Assembly (NCBI RefSeq): GCF_011745365.1
Contig: NW_024468912.1
Coordinates: 3,844,001-3,908,000, forward strand
Source of the DNA: Cryphonectria parasitica EP155
Taxonomy: Eukaryota > Ascomycota > Sordariomycetes > Diaporthales > Cryphonectriaceae
Reading direction: 5' to 3'
DNA: 64,000 bases
The position numbers were made by a program, and so were the translations under genes. The notes beneath the pieces were generated by a model. It saw nothing but the letters and a program-made list of their open reading frames with translations, was not told where the DNA came from and ran no database searches. Shown here piece by piece: positions 22,183 to 36,337 of the stretch. Numbering within the stretch: the first letter of the stretch is position 1; each line of letters starts with the position of its first letter.

Positions 22183-24174
22183 ATGCCTCCCAAGGCCACG
22201 AGCAAAAAGGACCCACGAGCCTGGGATGCCCTCACTCCACCGCTGGCAGACTGGATCCTCGACTCGGTCAACAGCAATGGCTGGGGCGCGCGCATGACAC
22301 CCGTCCAGGCGGCAACCATCCCACTCTTTCGAAGGCATACTGATGTGGTCGTCGAGGCCGTTACTGGCAGCGGCAAGACCCTCTCCTACCTGATCCCCGT
22401 TCTCGACAAGATATTACGAGCAGACGAGTCCCTAAAACCACACAATGTCACGGGCATTATCGTCAGCCCCACGAGGGAGCTGGCACAGCAGATCTACGAC
22501 GTCCTCACGACAAACCTCCTCCCCTTCCACCCGCCGTCCGCCGAGATATTACCCACCCTGAAGGAGGATGATGACAAGAGGCCTCTCGCCAAGGAGCCCG
22601 TGGTCGTACCGCAACTGCTCATAGCAGGCCTGACGAAACCACGTGCTGACCTCTCCTTCTTTGTGCGAAAATCGCCGAACCTCCTCATCGCCACTCCAGG
22701 CCGCCTTGCCGAGCTGTTATCGTCCCCCCTTGTCAAGACTTCCAACCTCGAAGTGCTGGTCATGGACGAGGCGGACCGTCTGCTGGATCTGGGTTTCAAG
22801 CCACAGCTTAATACCATATTGGGATACTTGCCCAAACAGAGGAGAACTGGTCTGTTCAGCGCCTCCATGAGCGAGGCGGTGTCTGAGCTGATCAGGGCGG
22901 GGTTGAGAAATCCTCAGAGGATAGCTGTCACCGTCAAGAGCCTGAAGGATGGCAGCATAATAGAAGAGGTCGGTTCCCATTTGTATCATCAAGTAAAAGA
23001 GAAAACTTATGTGTGCTAATTTCTTTCCGTACAGAGAAAAACACCGGCCTCTCTCCAGCTGACGTATCTTGTGCTCAAAGCATCTCACAAATTTCCTGCT
23101 CTTGCACAGCTGCTGGAGAGTGTATCTCCACGGCCTACCAAAAGCATCCTGTTTTTGAACACTTGCGAGTCGGTCAGGTACTTTGCCAAGGTTCTGCCAG
23201 CCGTCATGCCCGCAGGTTTCGAATTAATTTCGCTCCATGGCAAGCTGCGGCCCGAAACTCGAGACAAGAATTTCGCCCGTTTTCTCGCATCCACATCGCC
23301 TACGATCCTTCTTTGCACAGACGTGGCAGCGCGGGGTTTGGATATCCCACAAGTCGATCTGGTCGTCCAGGATCCGCCGCAGGATCCCAAGACCTACATA
23401 CACCGCGCGGGCCGAGCAGGACGAGCTGGCAGGAGGGGTCTGGCAGTGGTCATGCTCCATCCGGGCCGGGAAGAAGACTTTATACATTTCTTGGATGTGC
23501 GCAAGACGCCCGTACAGCCATTGAAAGACCCCAGAATCTCTATCACAGACCAAGAAGCCGAAGAAGCAGCGGGCAAGATCAGGGCACTGGCCATCGCTGA
23601 CCGCGAGGTATTTGACATGTCTCATAAAGCTTTCCCTGGTTTCGTCAGAAGCTACAGCAAGCATGAGGCCTCGTCAATCTTCCGCGTCCAGGACTTGGAC
23701 TGGTACGAGCTCGCGAAACAGTACGGTCTAGTCCAGCTGCCTAAGATGCCGGAGCTGAAGGGGCTCGATATCGACCGTACACTGGGGCTTGACATCAGCA
23801 TCCAAGCCATTCCATATAAAGACAAGGTCCGTGAGAGGAAGCGGCAGGCTGCGCTTGTGGAGTGGCAGGCTGCGATAGAGAATGGCGACGTGGCTGCTGC
23901 GGCGCAGAGGGCCGTTGCTCAGAAAAAGAAGAATGAGGCGTGGAGCGGTAAGGCAGAGAGGGAGGACGATCGCAGAAAGAGACGCGAGAAGAAGGAGAAG
24001 AAGAGGGAGGCCGCCAGGCTAGCTAGCCTAACGGATGAGGGCAAGCAAGAGCAGCAGAAGCTAGAGGAGCTTCTTGCGCAGGTCAGGGCCAAAGTCAGGA
24101 AGGAGACGGGAGGGGACAAGATGGAAGTGGACGGAGGAGGTGGTGATGATGGTTTCGACGGATTTGACGACTGA
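22183..24174 (+). CDS. SPB4: ATP-dependent rRNA helicase Spb4 (DEAD-box)
   Basis: Two exons: 22183-22968 and 23035-24174, 641 aa. ATG 22183 begins [17 protein letters not shown]. Motifs in order: motif I TGSGKT (61-66), Ia PTREL (96-100), TPGRL, DEAD (195-198), SAS (226-228); after the intron [14 protein letters not shown] and HRAGRAGR. A Lys/Glu/Arg coiled tail and an acidic end follow, as in Spb4, a nucleolar helicase of 60S pre-ribosome maturation. The intron is best placed with an unusual GTCGGT donor (22969) and TACAG acceptor, joining IIEE to RKTPASLQ, which agrees with family spacing. An alternative donor GTAAAA 24 nt downstream keeps the frame and would add eight residues. An A-rich branch-like TGCTAAT precedes the acceptor. 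Confidence 0.93.
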
Positions 24175-25926
24175 AGTCTCTGTCCTCCCTAAAGAGAACT
24201 TCAACGGCTGTGCTCCAAATGTCAACCTTATCATAACGTTTTTCCTTCCCCTTGTGCGCGCGGTCTAGATGGGGTGTGGATGGTCTCACCGTTGTGTGTG
24301 CCATAGCAAGTCCCTATTCCGACAACGTAGCACTCACCAGTTCCATTTCTGATGAACATACTCATGCTTCATGCAGCCAGCCAAATAAATTTTCTAACAA
24401 GACCACGAGAGTTGCCCTGCCATCCATTTTCTCTCACACTGCTCTACTACACACCAGCCATGACGTACCGGCGCACCGGCTCCCGCTGGATTCTGGGCGA
24501 CAAGTTTGACCAGCTCTACGGCTATCTCACCTCCATCTCGGCCCTCTGGCACAAAAGTCCCTGCCACCACGGTCTCTACCCTTCCACGACGATGCATACG
24601 AGAACTTCACCCCGTCTTCGAGGCGCTCATCGAGAAGGCCATCCATGACGACTACATGAACGGGTACACGGGTGTTCCTCCCCACAACAGAGGACCTCAT
24701 ACGGCGCGGCGACGAGAGCCTGGTGCGTGGATGGAGTGGGTGCTGGCTATGGCGGGCTGAGGAAACAGAAAGTTATGGGAATAGAAGAACAAAAGAACGG
24801 CTGACAGGTATGCAATATGAATGAAACACATATGAAATTGAGATAGGAGTATACTGGTTGTCGCTGGCTAATTCGTTGTCACTGAAGTAGCAGCTCTGAA
24901 AGCATCCAAACAGAGTGGGCTACGGAGGAGGATATTGTTAGAGAGAAAGAAGAAATCGTACAAGGGAAGATTGAACGGACAGCTGGCAGAGTTTGAAATT
25001 GTGAAGCGCTCAGCTGAATGCAAAACCTTCTCCCAGAAGCCGGAACACAAAGTTATCCCGGGCTGAAACTCTCCAACAATGCGATTCAAAGGGCCAGCCT
25101 TTGGTCTTCACTTGTCGATAATATAATGATTTATGACGACTCGTATTTGGAGCAAAGAGTGGTTACTTATTTCAAGCATAGGCACATAGGTAACCATACT
25201 ATGCACAATATCTAGGTAGCATACATTATTCAGGAAAGCTATCATGATGTGGCGTTGAAACGGTGGACAAAGTTACATTGTATCCGGTCGGGCTGTGCGC
25301 TGTTCTCAGAATATGGTTTCTTTCTGAGAACGGCCCATTACATATTTGTAAGACCATATACATATATACGGCTGCGTACGCACTTTAGAATTGTATAGAT
25401 CCTCAGAACCTGGAGTGTTCCAGTTCAGCAGGCCTGACCACACCACATACCTCACCACCAGGCTCACTACCTGGTCCGCTATCAAGCGTCCAGGATCATT
25501 TCTCACTCTTCTCACCACCGTCGAAGAAGGGAGAAGTGGGGGAGAACAGCACCCATCGAGAACGGCTTTGCACTTCTCAACATGCCCACCGTCCACCACT
25601 GTCCAGGACGTCGGGGCTACATGCCTGGCAGATGTTCCATATTGAGACGGACCCCGAGAAACCCTCGGTACTGCAAAACCCACCAGATGCTATGCCCCCA
25701 GCACCCTCGTGTCCATCACATGAAGACAGAACCTTGCCCTAAGTGTGAGACGGATTCGGTCCTGGAGACCAGACGGAGTGCTTAGCAGCCAGGAACCTAC
25801 CCACGCAACCCGTGAGATTGCAAGTGGTAGTGTGGTCCTTGCTAGGGAAGACGCCGAAGCCAGAGTGTCTCAGAAACTCTTTGTCTGCCGCGATCAGAAA
25901 GAGCGCTGTTGTTGTTGTTGTTGTTG

Positions 25927-25963
<37 letters not shown>

Positions 25964-27011
25964 AGGCCTTGGGAGCTGGCCTCTCCAAAGGGTGCTCAGC
26001 CAGCATGCAGGCTGCCTCTGAGATCTCTTTCGCTTACCCAGGAAGAGGTCGTGGTTGCTGCCGACTTGCATACCAATAAGTTGGGAAAACAACATAAGAG
26101 GTTGCTTGACGGAAATTGAAAAAAAATAAAAAAATGGATATAGGTTGTCATGTATTCTTATACTCATAGATTCATGAATCATCCATGTTCATTCAGCCTG
26201 TCCAACCGTAATCAGCAAGTAGATATTGAAGATGGTGCTTTTGGGTCGCTGGGCACCTGAGCTCGTGAGCTGTACGAGACCCTTTGTGAGAGCACCTTTA
26301 TATATGGCTTGATGCTCAAAATAAGTACTGGTGCCATTTAATGTTCCTGTGCAGAGCAGACAAATGCCTTCATCCTGACACTGGCTGTATCTTATATTTC
26401 TCCACAATTCCTGCCGCCCATCATGCGAGATTGGTTGTTGAGGGTGAGAAGTATACTGTCAGGGATTTCTGTTTCAAACGACCATGATTCGCCTCCAGGG
26501 CTCGAATGTGTATACCAGTGAAGAATGAGGAGTGACTTCTAATTACTCTGTATGCTTCTGCCAAGAATCGAAGAATCCATCAAATTTTTTTATTATATGA
26601 CCCAAGTCCCAGAAATCCAGGAAATAAGGGAAAGCGTGAATACTATGATGCGCTGTGGATCTGGGACTTCCTTATTCACGAGTGGTCTGGAAATTTTGAC
26701 GAGTGCTTCCGTGACCTCCAAAATATATCACACTCAGGACTATAATACCTGAAGACCAGTAACGAGGACTCAGTTCCCTGCTCTGTGAGGCCTGCCATAG
26801 CCAGCCAAGGGACGTCTCGCACTGTATTCCCTTACCTAAGCGATCCTCCGCGGAGATCGGATCGGAGTACTCGGTGCTACAAGTATAAATCAACACGCTA
26901 CCCTCCGACAATTCGGTTGCGTAGAAAGACTTTGTATGAGACAAAAAACTTAACGAAACTCGAATACTCCACCAGCCTAGCCGTGACGGAAACGATTATG
27001 ACCATATCAGC
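24175..27011. other. Intergenic region with possible gene relic and trinucleotide repeat
   Basis: About 2.8 kb. A coding-like segment at 24461-24760 begins MTYRRTGSRWILGDKFDQLY and continues in a different frame (HPVFEALIEKAIHDDYMNGY), so it may be a frameshifted remnant of an unidentified gene. A (GTT)n(GCT)n tract lies at about 25906-25965. The remainder is AT-rich and featureless. Confidence 0.45.
25906..25965. repeat. Compound trinucleotide microsatellite (GTT)n(GCT)n
   Basis: A run of GTT units passes directly into GCT units. Both strands are open across it, producing poly-Cys/Val or poly-Ala/Thr frames that are not credible genes. Confidence 0.95.
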
Positions 27012-29675
27012 ATGTCGACTTCAAGCATCGGGTGCACTTCAACTGATAATGGGCTTCAACTGTTAGCATCCAAAGGGCCAGTCTCTGTCTCGCCATCGGA
27101 CAGCAGTACTAGAAAACCATCTTCTTCTTCGATGCGCCGTGACAAGCCCCAGCTCAGTTGTAACATGTGTCGAAGAAGAAAGTAAGTAGCAATTATTACT
27201 CAACTTATTCAGTACCATGGCCACTCTCTGGTTTTCAAGCCCACATGAAAGAAGTTTCCAATCTGAAATACTCGGTCTCTCACAGGCAAAGATGTGATCG
27301 TCAACATCCTTGTAGCAATTGCTCAAGCAGAGGGGTTGGAGCATTATGTGTCTACCCAAGCTCTTCCACCACTGTCGTCGGCACAAGACCACCAAGGCGG
27401 ATGACTGGGACAGCCGAAGTACAAGATAGGCTGAAAACGCTTGAGAATATGGTTGTCAGCCTCATGCAGCAATCTCAGGCTGCTCCAGAGCGATCGTCGC
27501 CCCCGTCGAGTGACATGGCACCCGAGGAAGCAGGCAAACTGGGTCCCAAAACGACGACGGAACAGCACCCAGTCTCACCTTTGTTGAAGACAACAAAGAC
27601 TTCAAGCTCAGTCTCACCATCACCATCCGATTACGGAAGTATCAGAGTTCACCAGAGTAGTGTGAGCTATAGTGGCTCTACGCATTGGTCGGCTGTCCTT
27701 GACAGTATTGCTGAATTGAAAAGTCTCTTTATTGAAGAGGACGACGAACAATTGCAAGATTTCGACCCTGATCCTGTCGGCTTGCAGTCAAGCTTTGCAC
27801 AGCCAACGCTGTTGTACAGCGGATTGACGCACGAGTCTCTGTCATCAATCCTTCAAGCTTTACCAGAACGAAGTATTGTGGATAGACTGGTGTCTCGTTA
27901 TTTCAACATACTGGATATGGTACCAGGTGAGGAACTGCTGCCCCCTATGAGTGGCTAAATCTTTATTATTATTATTTTTCAGCTTACCTTAGAATGCAGG
28001 TATGATACACAGCGGCCAATTCCTCCGGGAGGTATGTCTGACTAAACTGATCCGTACTGATCTGTCCAACCCCTTTCTGACTTTGTGTGCAATAATTAGT
28101 ATGCTAAGTTCTGGGAATGCCCAGAAGCTGCACCCATCATGTGGATTGGCCTCCTTTTCGCTATGCTGTGTGTTTCTGCCCAACTTCCTCAGGCCTTCAC
28201 TGATCCTGCTTATGCACTACCCCTAAACGGCGGAGAATACCCCCGCCAGTCCCCTCAAGCTGCGAGAACACAGGCCGAAGTAGATTTACTCAGAGAAAAG
28301 GCAACACAATGCCTCAAGCTAGGCGAGTACACCAGAGGCGGACCGTACGTCCTGGAGACCTTGATCATCTACTTCCTTGGAGAAGTGTTCCACAAGCGGG
28401 GGGTGAATCTTGGTCTCTGGATTATTGTGGGCAATATAGTACAAATCGCCCTGCACATGGGATACCACCGAGATGCTTGTCACTACACCAATATCTCTCC
28501 TTTTGCAGGCGAGATACGGAGACGTGTCTGGGCCGTGATTCTCCAGCTGGACTGGAGCTTCGCGACGCAACTCGGTCTCCCCAGACTGATCAAAGAGACC
28601 CACGCTGATACTCTGGAGCCGCGGAATCTGTACGATTCGGATTTCCACGAGGATACGGCCGAGATGCCTCCATCACGCCCTGAAACCGAGGTCACGCCCA
28701 CGCTCTACGTTCTCGCCAAACTTCGGCTGCGGGCCGCGGGTCTTGCTATTCTCGACAAGGCTACCGTGGCCAGCCCGCGATCCTACGATGAAGTTCTCGA
28801 GCTCGACGGTCGGATCGAAGCAGCCAGGGAGACTATTCCGCCCATATTCAAATGGACAGGACTCTCATCTTCTCTCGGCGTATCATCGCAGATCATCATC
28901 CAACGGATGTGGCTGGAGCTATGTATCCAGGAGATGAAGATGATGGTCCACCGCAAATTCCTCGAGTTACCTTACAATAAAGACCAGCAGTACGCTAAGC
29001 CGCGCACCGCCTGCCTTACTGCAGCCATGAAGTGTCTCGACTTCCAACAGCTCGTCAACGAGGAGACACAGGTGGATGGCCTCTTATACCAAGATCGTTG
29101 GAGGATCTCCTCAGCAGTCATGAACACCTTTCTTCTCGCCACAAGTATCTTGTGCTTTTACTTGAAGACACATACTGGAATAGATGGTCAAGGAGGAGGT
29201 CTTGGAGATGTTGCTTCCGTGCCTCTGGACAAAATCAGGAAGCTCCTGGAAAAATCTCTTGTCGTATGGAGCCGTCAGAGCGTGACCTCGAGAGAAGCTC
29301 GAAAAGCGGTCGCAGCTCTACGATATGTGCTGGGCCATTCTGATAATAATGCACGATCAGACTCTCAACCATCATCTCACGAGGCAGCACCGCCAACTAC
29401 CCTTGACGGGTATAGCATTCCTCAATTTTCAGGTAAGTTGAGAACCGAAGACCCTTAACTAAATTTTGTGTTACTCTTGGTGAGTGTAATATCAAAGCTC
29501 ACTTATGACAGGGTTTTCGGACTTGATGCCAGATTATGAGCTCCTCAGCCTGGGCCTGGAACCCTCTAATATGGGATCGTCATGGCAAACCTTTCCGGCA
29601 AATAATGTTGATATGGATGTTCACATGGGTCCTTTGGCTTCTGTGGTGGATTCTCAACAGATGGACACGATGTAG
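27012..29675 (+). CDS. Zn(II)2Cys6 fungal transcription factor
   Basis: Five exons, all phases closing: 27012-27181, 27286-27926, 28000-28031 (only 32 nt), 28100-29432, 29512-29675; 779 aa. The first intron splits the zinc cluster. The joined cluster has Cys 50, 53, 60, 66, 69 and 78 with spacing C-x2-C-x6-C-x5-C-x2-C-x8-C, the Gal4-type binuclear zinc DNA-binding domain. A short coiled segment follows (residues about 100-118, QDRLKTLENMVVSLMQQ). The middle homology region (Fungal_trans) spans roughly 230-500 and contains SGQFLREYAKFWECPEAAPI and LFAMLCVSAQLP across the small exon, then YILETL-like and GEIRRRVWAVILQLDW segments. The C-terminus is short and acidic/aromatic, perhaps an activation region. 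It converges on an MFS transporter 132 bp away. Target pathway unknown. Confidence 0.92.
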
Positions 29676-29807
29676 CGAGCTGGATACTTCAGAAGAGCCA
29701 AATTTTGAAGTTAGCAGTTCATTATATACTTGCAACGCGAGCAGACAGACTTTCGTGATAATTTCGTGGTGAGATGGCATTTTCCCAAGTACACGAATCC
29801 AGTCTCA

Positions 29808-31316
29808 TTATGCCTCTTCCGATGGTGCAGTCTTTGTAGCTTCTCTCTCCGTCTTCAAGAAGAACGTCATCAAGCCCAGATCATATGACGCCTTCAACAT
29901 ACCCGCCACTGTGAACGCAATCCAAAATCGCCCCTCTCCAGCCAACACACCTGTGACCGTAGGCCCGCCACTCTGGCTCAGGGTCTTGACCACGTTAACG
30001 ATGCCCATGACGGCAGTTCTCTCTTCAGCCTGCACTACTTTGCTCAAGAAAGCCGACCTGGGCGCCTGGTCCATACTCGCCAGCGTACCTCTGGCGACCA
30101 ACAAGACGACGGTGAGCCAGACGACGTTCGGTGCGGGCAGCAGGGCGAGGAAGATGGCCGAGGGCAGGTGGGTGAAGACCATAGTCTTGATGAGACCGAT
30201 GCGCTTAGAGATGGCGGAGGCGAAGATGTTGCCGATGCTGCTCATGATCCACACAACGGACATGATGTCGCCAAGGGTGCTTTTCGGCATGTGAAACTTG
30301 CGATCCATGTAAAAGTTGATGAGAGAGTAAGGGACCATGCCGCTGGCGATGGAGTCGATGGCGAAGAGCGCGCAGAGTCTGAGGAGGGTCCAGCGTGTTT
30401 TTGTCGAGAGCTGTGCAAAACCTCGTTTCGGCTTTGGAGGAGATGGGGAAGGGCTTCTTGTGGCAGCAGCTGGCGTTGGTGTTGTTGCAGAGAGCTCAGC
30501 CATCTCGTGACCAGAGTCTTCCTCGTCATCTGACGATCCGACGAGAAATCCAGCTCGTTCACTCTCATCAGCATCATCCTCTCCTTCCGCTCCAGCCGTA
30601 TTTGCTGTGGAATTTCCACTTTGTCTCGTCCCGCCCCTCACAGGTTTGTAGCCATCCGCACCACCGTTGACTTCACATTTGGCGCTCAAAAGTCCCGTCA
30701 GGACCGCCTTGGCCACACCCACCAGCGCATATCCCCAAAAGACCACCCGAAAGGCGTCAAGTTCGACCCAGCCTCGTCCCTTCAGCCCTTCCACCACCCA
30801 TCCTGCCCCCGTGAGGCCCAGCGCGCTCCCCAGTGTGCCCACAACCACGTACCAGGCAAAGACATCACTCCGCCCGTCCTCAGCGACCAGACCCGCCAAG
30901 ACACTCTCCTCCACCGCGCGAAACGGCCCGATTTCGTTGCCCGAGACGGAAATCACACCGACGACCGCGGCCACGAGCAGGATCCAGTAGCTGCTCGCCA
31001 GCGCAAACGCCGTGCCTGCGACGGCCATGCAGGCGCAGCCCAGGAGCAGGATCTTTCTGCGGCCCACGGCGTCGGCGACTAGGGTGAGCAGCAGCGAGAG
31101 GCCGACGTCGCCGAGCAGGGTGAGTGTCATAAACAGGCCGATGCGCGCCTCGGAGATGCCCAGCGCCGAGAAGAAGAGAGCTAGGACGAGTGAGGCGCCG
31201 CCGTATGCCGCCATCCTCAGGCAGCGCGTTAGCAGGATGAAGTGTAGGTCGCGCGGGGCCGCGAGAATTGTCGTGATGCCGAGCTCGGCGGCGAGGCTGT
31301 GGAGGCTGATGGCCAT
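29808..31316 (-). CDS. Major facilitator superfamily transporter
   Basis: Single exon, 502 aa, from ATG 31316 (CCAAAGATGG context); an upstream in-frame extension is poorly supported. The N-terminal half has about six hydrophobic helices with the MFS motif A in loop 2-3 (VADAVGRRKILLLG, residues about 80-93). A hydrophilic central loop (residues about 245-310, acidic DDADESE and Ser/Pro-rich) separates it from a second set of about six helices. In the second half, SAISKRIGLIKTMVF takes the motif-A-like position. Such proteins move small molecules across the plasma membrane by proton or solute coupling. Substrate cannot be read from the sequence. Convergent with the Zn2Cys6 gene, which could be its regulator (inference from position only). 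Confidence 0.9.
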   Translation of the reverse strand: MAISLHSLAAELGITTILAAPRDLHFILLTRCLRMAAYGGASLVLALFFSALGISEARIGLFMTLTLLGDVGLSLLLTLVADAVGRRKILLLGCACMAVAGTAFALASSYWILLVAAVVGVISVSGNEIGPFRAVEESVLAGLVAEDGRSDVFAWYVVVGTLGSALGLTGAGWVVEGLKGRGWVELDAFRVVFWGYALVGVAKAVLTGLLSAKCEVNGGADGYKPVRGGTRQSGNSTANTAGAEGEDDADESERAGFLVGSSDDEEDSGHEMAELSATTPTPAAATRSPSPSPPKPKRGFAQLSTKTRWTLLRLCALFAIDSIASGMVPYSLINFYMDRKFHMPKSTLGDIMSVVWIMSSIGNIFASAISKRIGLIKTMVFTHLPSAIFLALLPAPNVVWLTVVLLVARGTLASMDQAPRSAFLSKVVQAEERTAVMGIVNVVKTLSQSGGPTVTGVLAGEGRFWIAFTVAGMLKASYDLGLMTFFLKTEREATKTAPSEEA

Positions 31317-32322
31317 CTTTGGAGAATCGTGTTGCGCTGATAAGAAAGGAGGTGAAACAATAAGAATCAAATGAAGAGAAATCAAGACTTTTCGTGAGAA
31401 TGTTCTCTTTCTCGCTTATGAGAATTTCTGATGGGATGTGGAGTTCGCTGGGTGTGACGACCCATTTACTTTTTATGTGACAGCAAGAAACGCCGAATTT
31501 CAGGAACGACTTTGAGACGAGTCAAGCAAAGGAAAGAGAGCAATGGAGATGAAGGCTCAAAGGCGGCCCACCGACGGCGAAAAAGAAGATTCTTATATGT
31601 GATTAATTATTAATTCATTCTGTATGTCTCCTGATACTGTATGTGTGGGTGAAGCTGGAGAAGGCCTCTTGACTTGTTAGGCAAAATTCTCGGAGCTCCG
31701 CAGCGGCCGATCGGCCTCGTCCCGCAGCGAAAGCGTTCCCACCCACTCTTAGTCAAGCTCGTGGCCTATGTACGTGTATCTGAACCACTTCGTCGGAGGT
31801 GATGTCATGCATGGAATTGTCATGAACAACACGCCAAATGCAGAGCACATCCGATAGAAAAGTCGGAAAATAGAGGAGAGGAGAGAAAAATTGGGAGAGA
31901 GAGAGAGACGAGTTTTGAGGATACAAACAGCAAAAGAAGGAGTAAGAGGGAGAGAACAACAAAGGGAGGACCAAGAAGTTTCTTGCTTCAGAAGTATTGG
32001 CCCGAATTATGAGATTACCTTTGGTTTGAAATCATGTACAAGGTTTTCAGGCCTGTCTCAGGCGTTTGTTGAGAATGATTACTTACTTAAGTATTCAGAG
32101 AAACGTGATACAAGTGCAATTAATTGAAAGCCGCACGAAATAACGAGAAACTAAAGAAATCATTGTGGCAACGAACAACGGTGGAGTTTCGCGTTGAGAA
32201 ACTCTTCGACGTGCTCAACACTGATGTCCTATCTGTAGTGAAATACTCGTCAGCAGGTCGATGATCCAAGAGAAGAAAGTGTGTATAATATTTAGGTGTC
32301 AGGCACCCTCGCACACTCACAC
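31317..32322. other. Intergenic region
   Basis: About 1 kb upstream of the transporter gene and downstream of the next minus-strand gene. A purine-rich GAGA tract lies at about 31874-31910. No gene recognised. Confidence 0.5.
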
Positions 32323-32928
32323 TCACTTGAACTTCACAATAAAATCAGGGTAGTTCTCACCCTCCTCCCAGATAAATTGGAAGGACTCGATCTGCACGCC
32401 AGCAAACTCGTCGTACTCGGAAAGCATCTGCTGGGCGCCGTTGCCGAAAGGCGTGCCGTTGGCGATCATCTGAAAAACCTCCTCGTCTCCGCTGCTGATG
32501 AGGAGGTCAGTGAACAAGCCCGCGCCCATCTTGTTGTATATCTGGATGATGAGGTTGGTCAGGCTGGTCTCCTGAACATAGACGTAGGTGATTTGCTTCA
32601 GGTCGCGGGGGTTGTGGCCCAGGGTGAATTTCCAGAAGCCCAGCAGCAGCTGCCGCAGGGACAGCTTTTCGTGGCGCGCACGCTCGTCCAGCCCGTTCCA
32701 CGCGCACACGATGTCGAGGGAGCCTTCGTCCTCAGCGCTGTATCGGAAAACATCGATCTCGCCGTTGATTTTTCCAAAGATGTCCTTGTACTCGGGGTGC
32801 GTGATGGAGTAAATTAGGGGCGACCCGTTGCTCTGGGGACTGCGTCGCTTGACTTCGTATCCCCATTTGACAGGTTCTTGCACCTCCTTGGAGGCGCGTT
32901 TCTCGGCAAGGGTCTCAGGAGTAGCCAT
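32323..32928 (-). CDS. Conserved fungal hypothetical protein, 201 aa
   Basis: Single exon from ATG 32928 (MATPETLAEKRASKEVQ) to a stop at 32323. The protein is soluble, mixed alpha/beta, without signal peptide or membrane helices. Notable segments: VKWGYEVKRRSPQSNGSPLI near residue 20-40, a helix-rich ERARHEKLSLRQLLLGFWKF at about 83-102, and ESFQFIWEEGENYPDFIVKF at the C-terminus. Composition and codon use look like a real gene. I do not recognise the family. It is transcribed in the same direction as its neighbours, the MFS gene downstream and the carboxylesterase gene upstream, but wide gaps make co-transcription unlikely. Confidence 0.75.
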   Translation of the reverse strand: MATPETLAEKRASKEVQEPVKWGYEVKRRSPQSNGSPLIYSITHPEYKDIFGKINGEIDVFRYSAEDEGSLDIVCAWNGLDERARHEKLSLRQLLLGFWKFTLGHNPRDLKQITYVYVQETSLTNLIIQIYNKMGAGLFTDLLISSGDEEVFQMIANGTPFGNGAQQMLSEYDEFAGVQIESFQFIWEEGENYPDFIVKFK

Positions 32929-33802
32929 TGTTGGGAACAGGACCGTTTGGGTAGTGAGGAAAACAGGAAGTCAGTGAATCCAGTAGAGGCAGATTGTTGG
33001 ATTCAACTGATCTGAAAGTTCTGCTTTGGTAAGCACAGACTTCATCAAAGCTCAAGGCTGTCGACTAAGCAACTATAAAGCTGAGTTCTAGAATATCGAC
33101 ACCAAATGCTATACAAATATTTATGTCGTCAAGAAACTACCCATGTTTTCCACTGTCTTCCTCGTGTTGTGTGTTGAGTATGATCTAGTGTACAATGTGC
33201 AGGTTATACGAAGAAAGGCTCTCGACCTTTATCTGTCCTTTGAGATCATAGAGGAAAGAAACAACACGCTACTTCTGCTGATGAACACAAAATTTGATAG
33301 ATATTCCTTCAAATAGAATTCTGTTTCCTTAGGCTCACAGTCCTCAAAGTCTATAAAGGGCCTGTTGTCACAAAGACAGCCGAAGAACTCAATAGCCTTA
33401 TGCAGACACAATTCTATTGTTTGTCTTTGCCAATGACAATAAGCATGCACAATGCATAAATGAAAATGTTGAAGATGAGGCCCAGGTTATGCTGATGCCA
33501 GGCGATGCAACTCGGTGCATGATAGACTCATCTCCATTAATCAACAGCTCCTTTACAATTTGTGCAATCCACTTGGACTTGAGATTAGAAAAGGCAAGAA
33601 ATAATGATGCTGAGTGTATCGCATAAAATTGTAATCATCATTGTGCCTACTGGTGATACATTGTGCAGTCATTGCAGTCATTGCAAAGCTGTTTGTCCAT
33701 CTGGATCGATTGATACACACACACACACACAGACACTCAAATACATGCTGCTCACTACACCCTGACACATATGACATTATCTCCATACACACATCTGGCA
33801 CT
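32929..33802. other. Intergenic region
   Basis: About 870 AT-rich bases between two minus-strand genes. A short CA repeat occurs at about 33716-33730, just beyond the carboxylesterase stop. Nothing else recognised. Confidence 0.5.
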
Positions 33803-36337
<2,535 letters not shown>

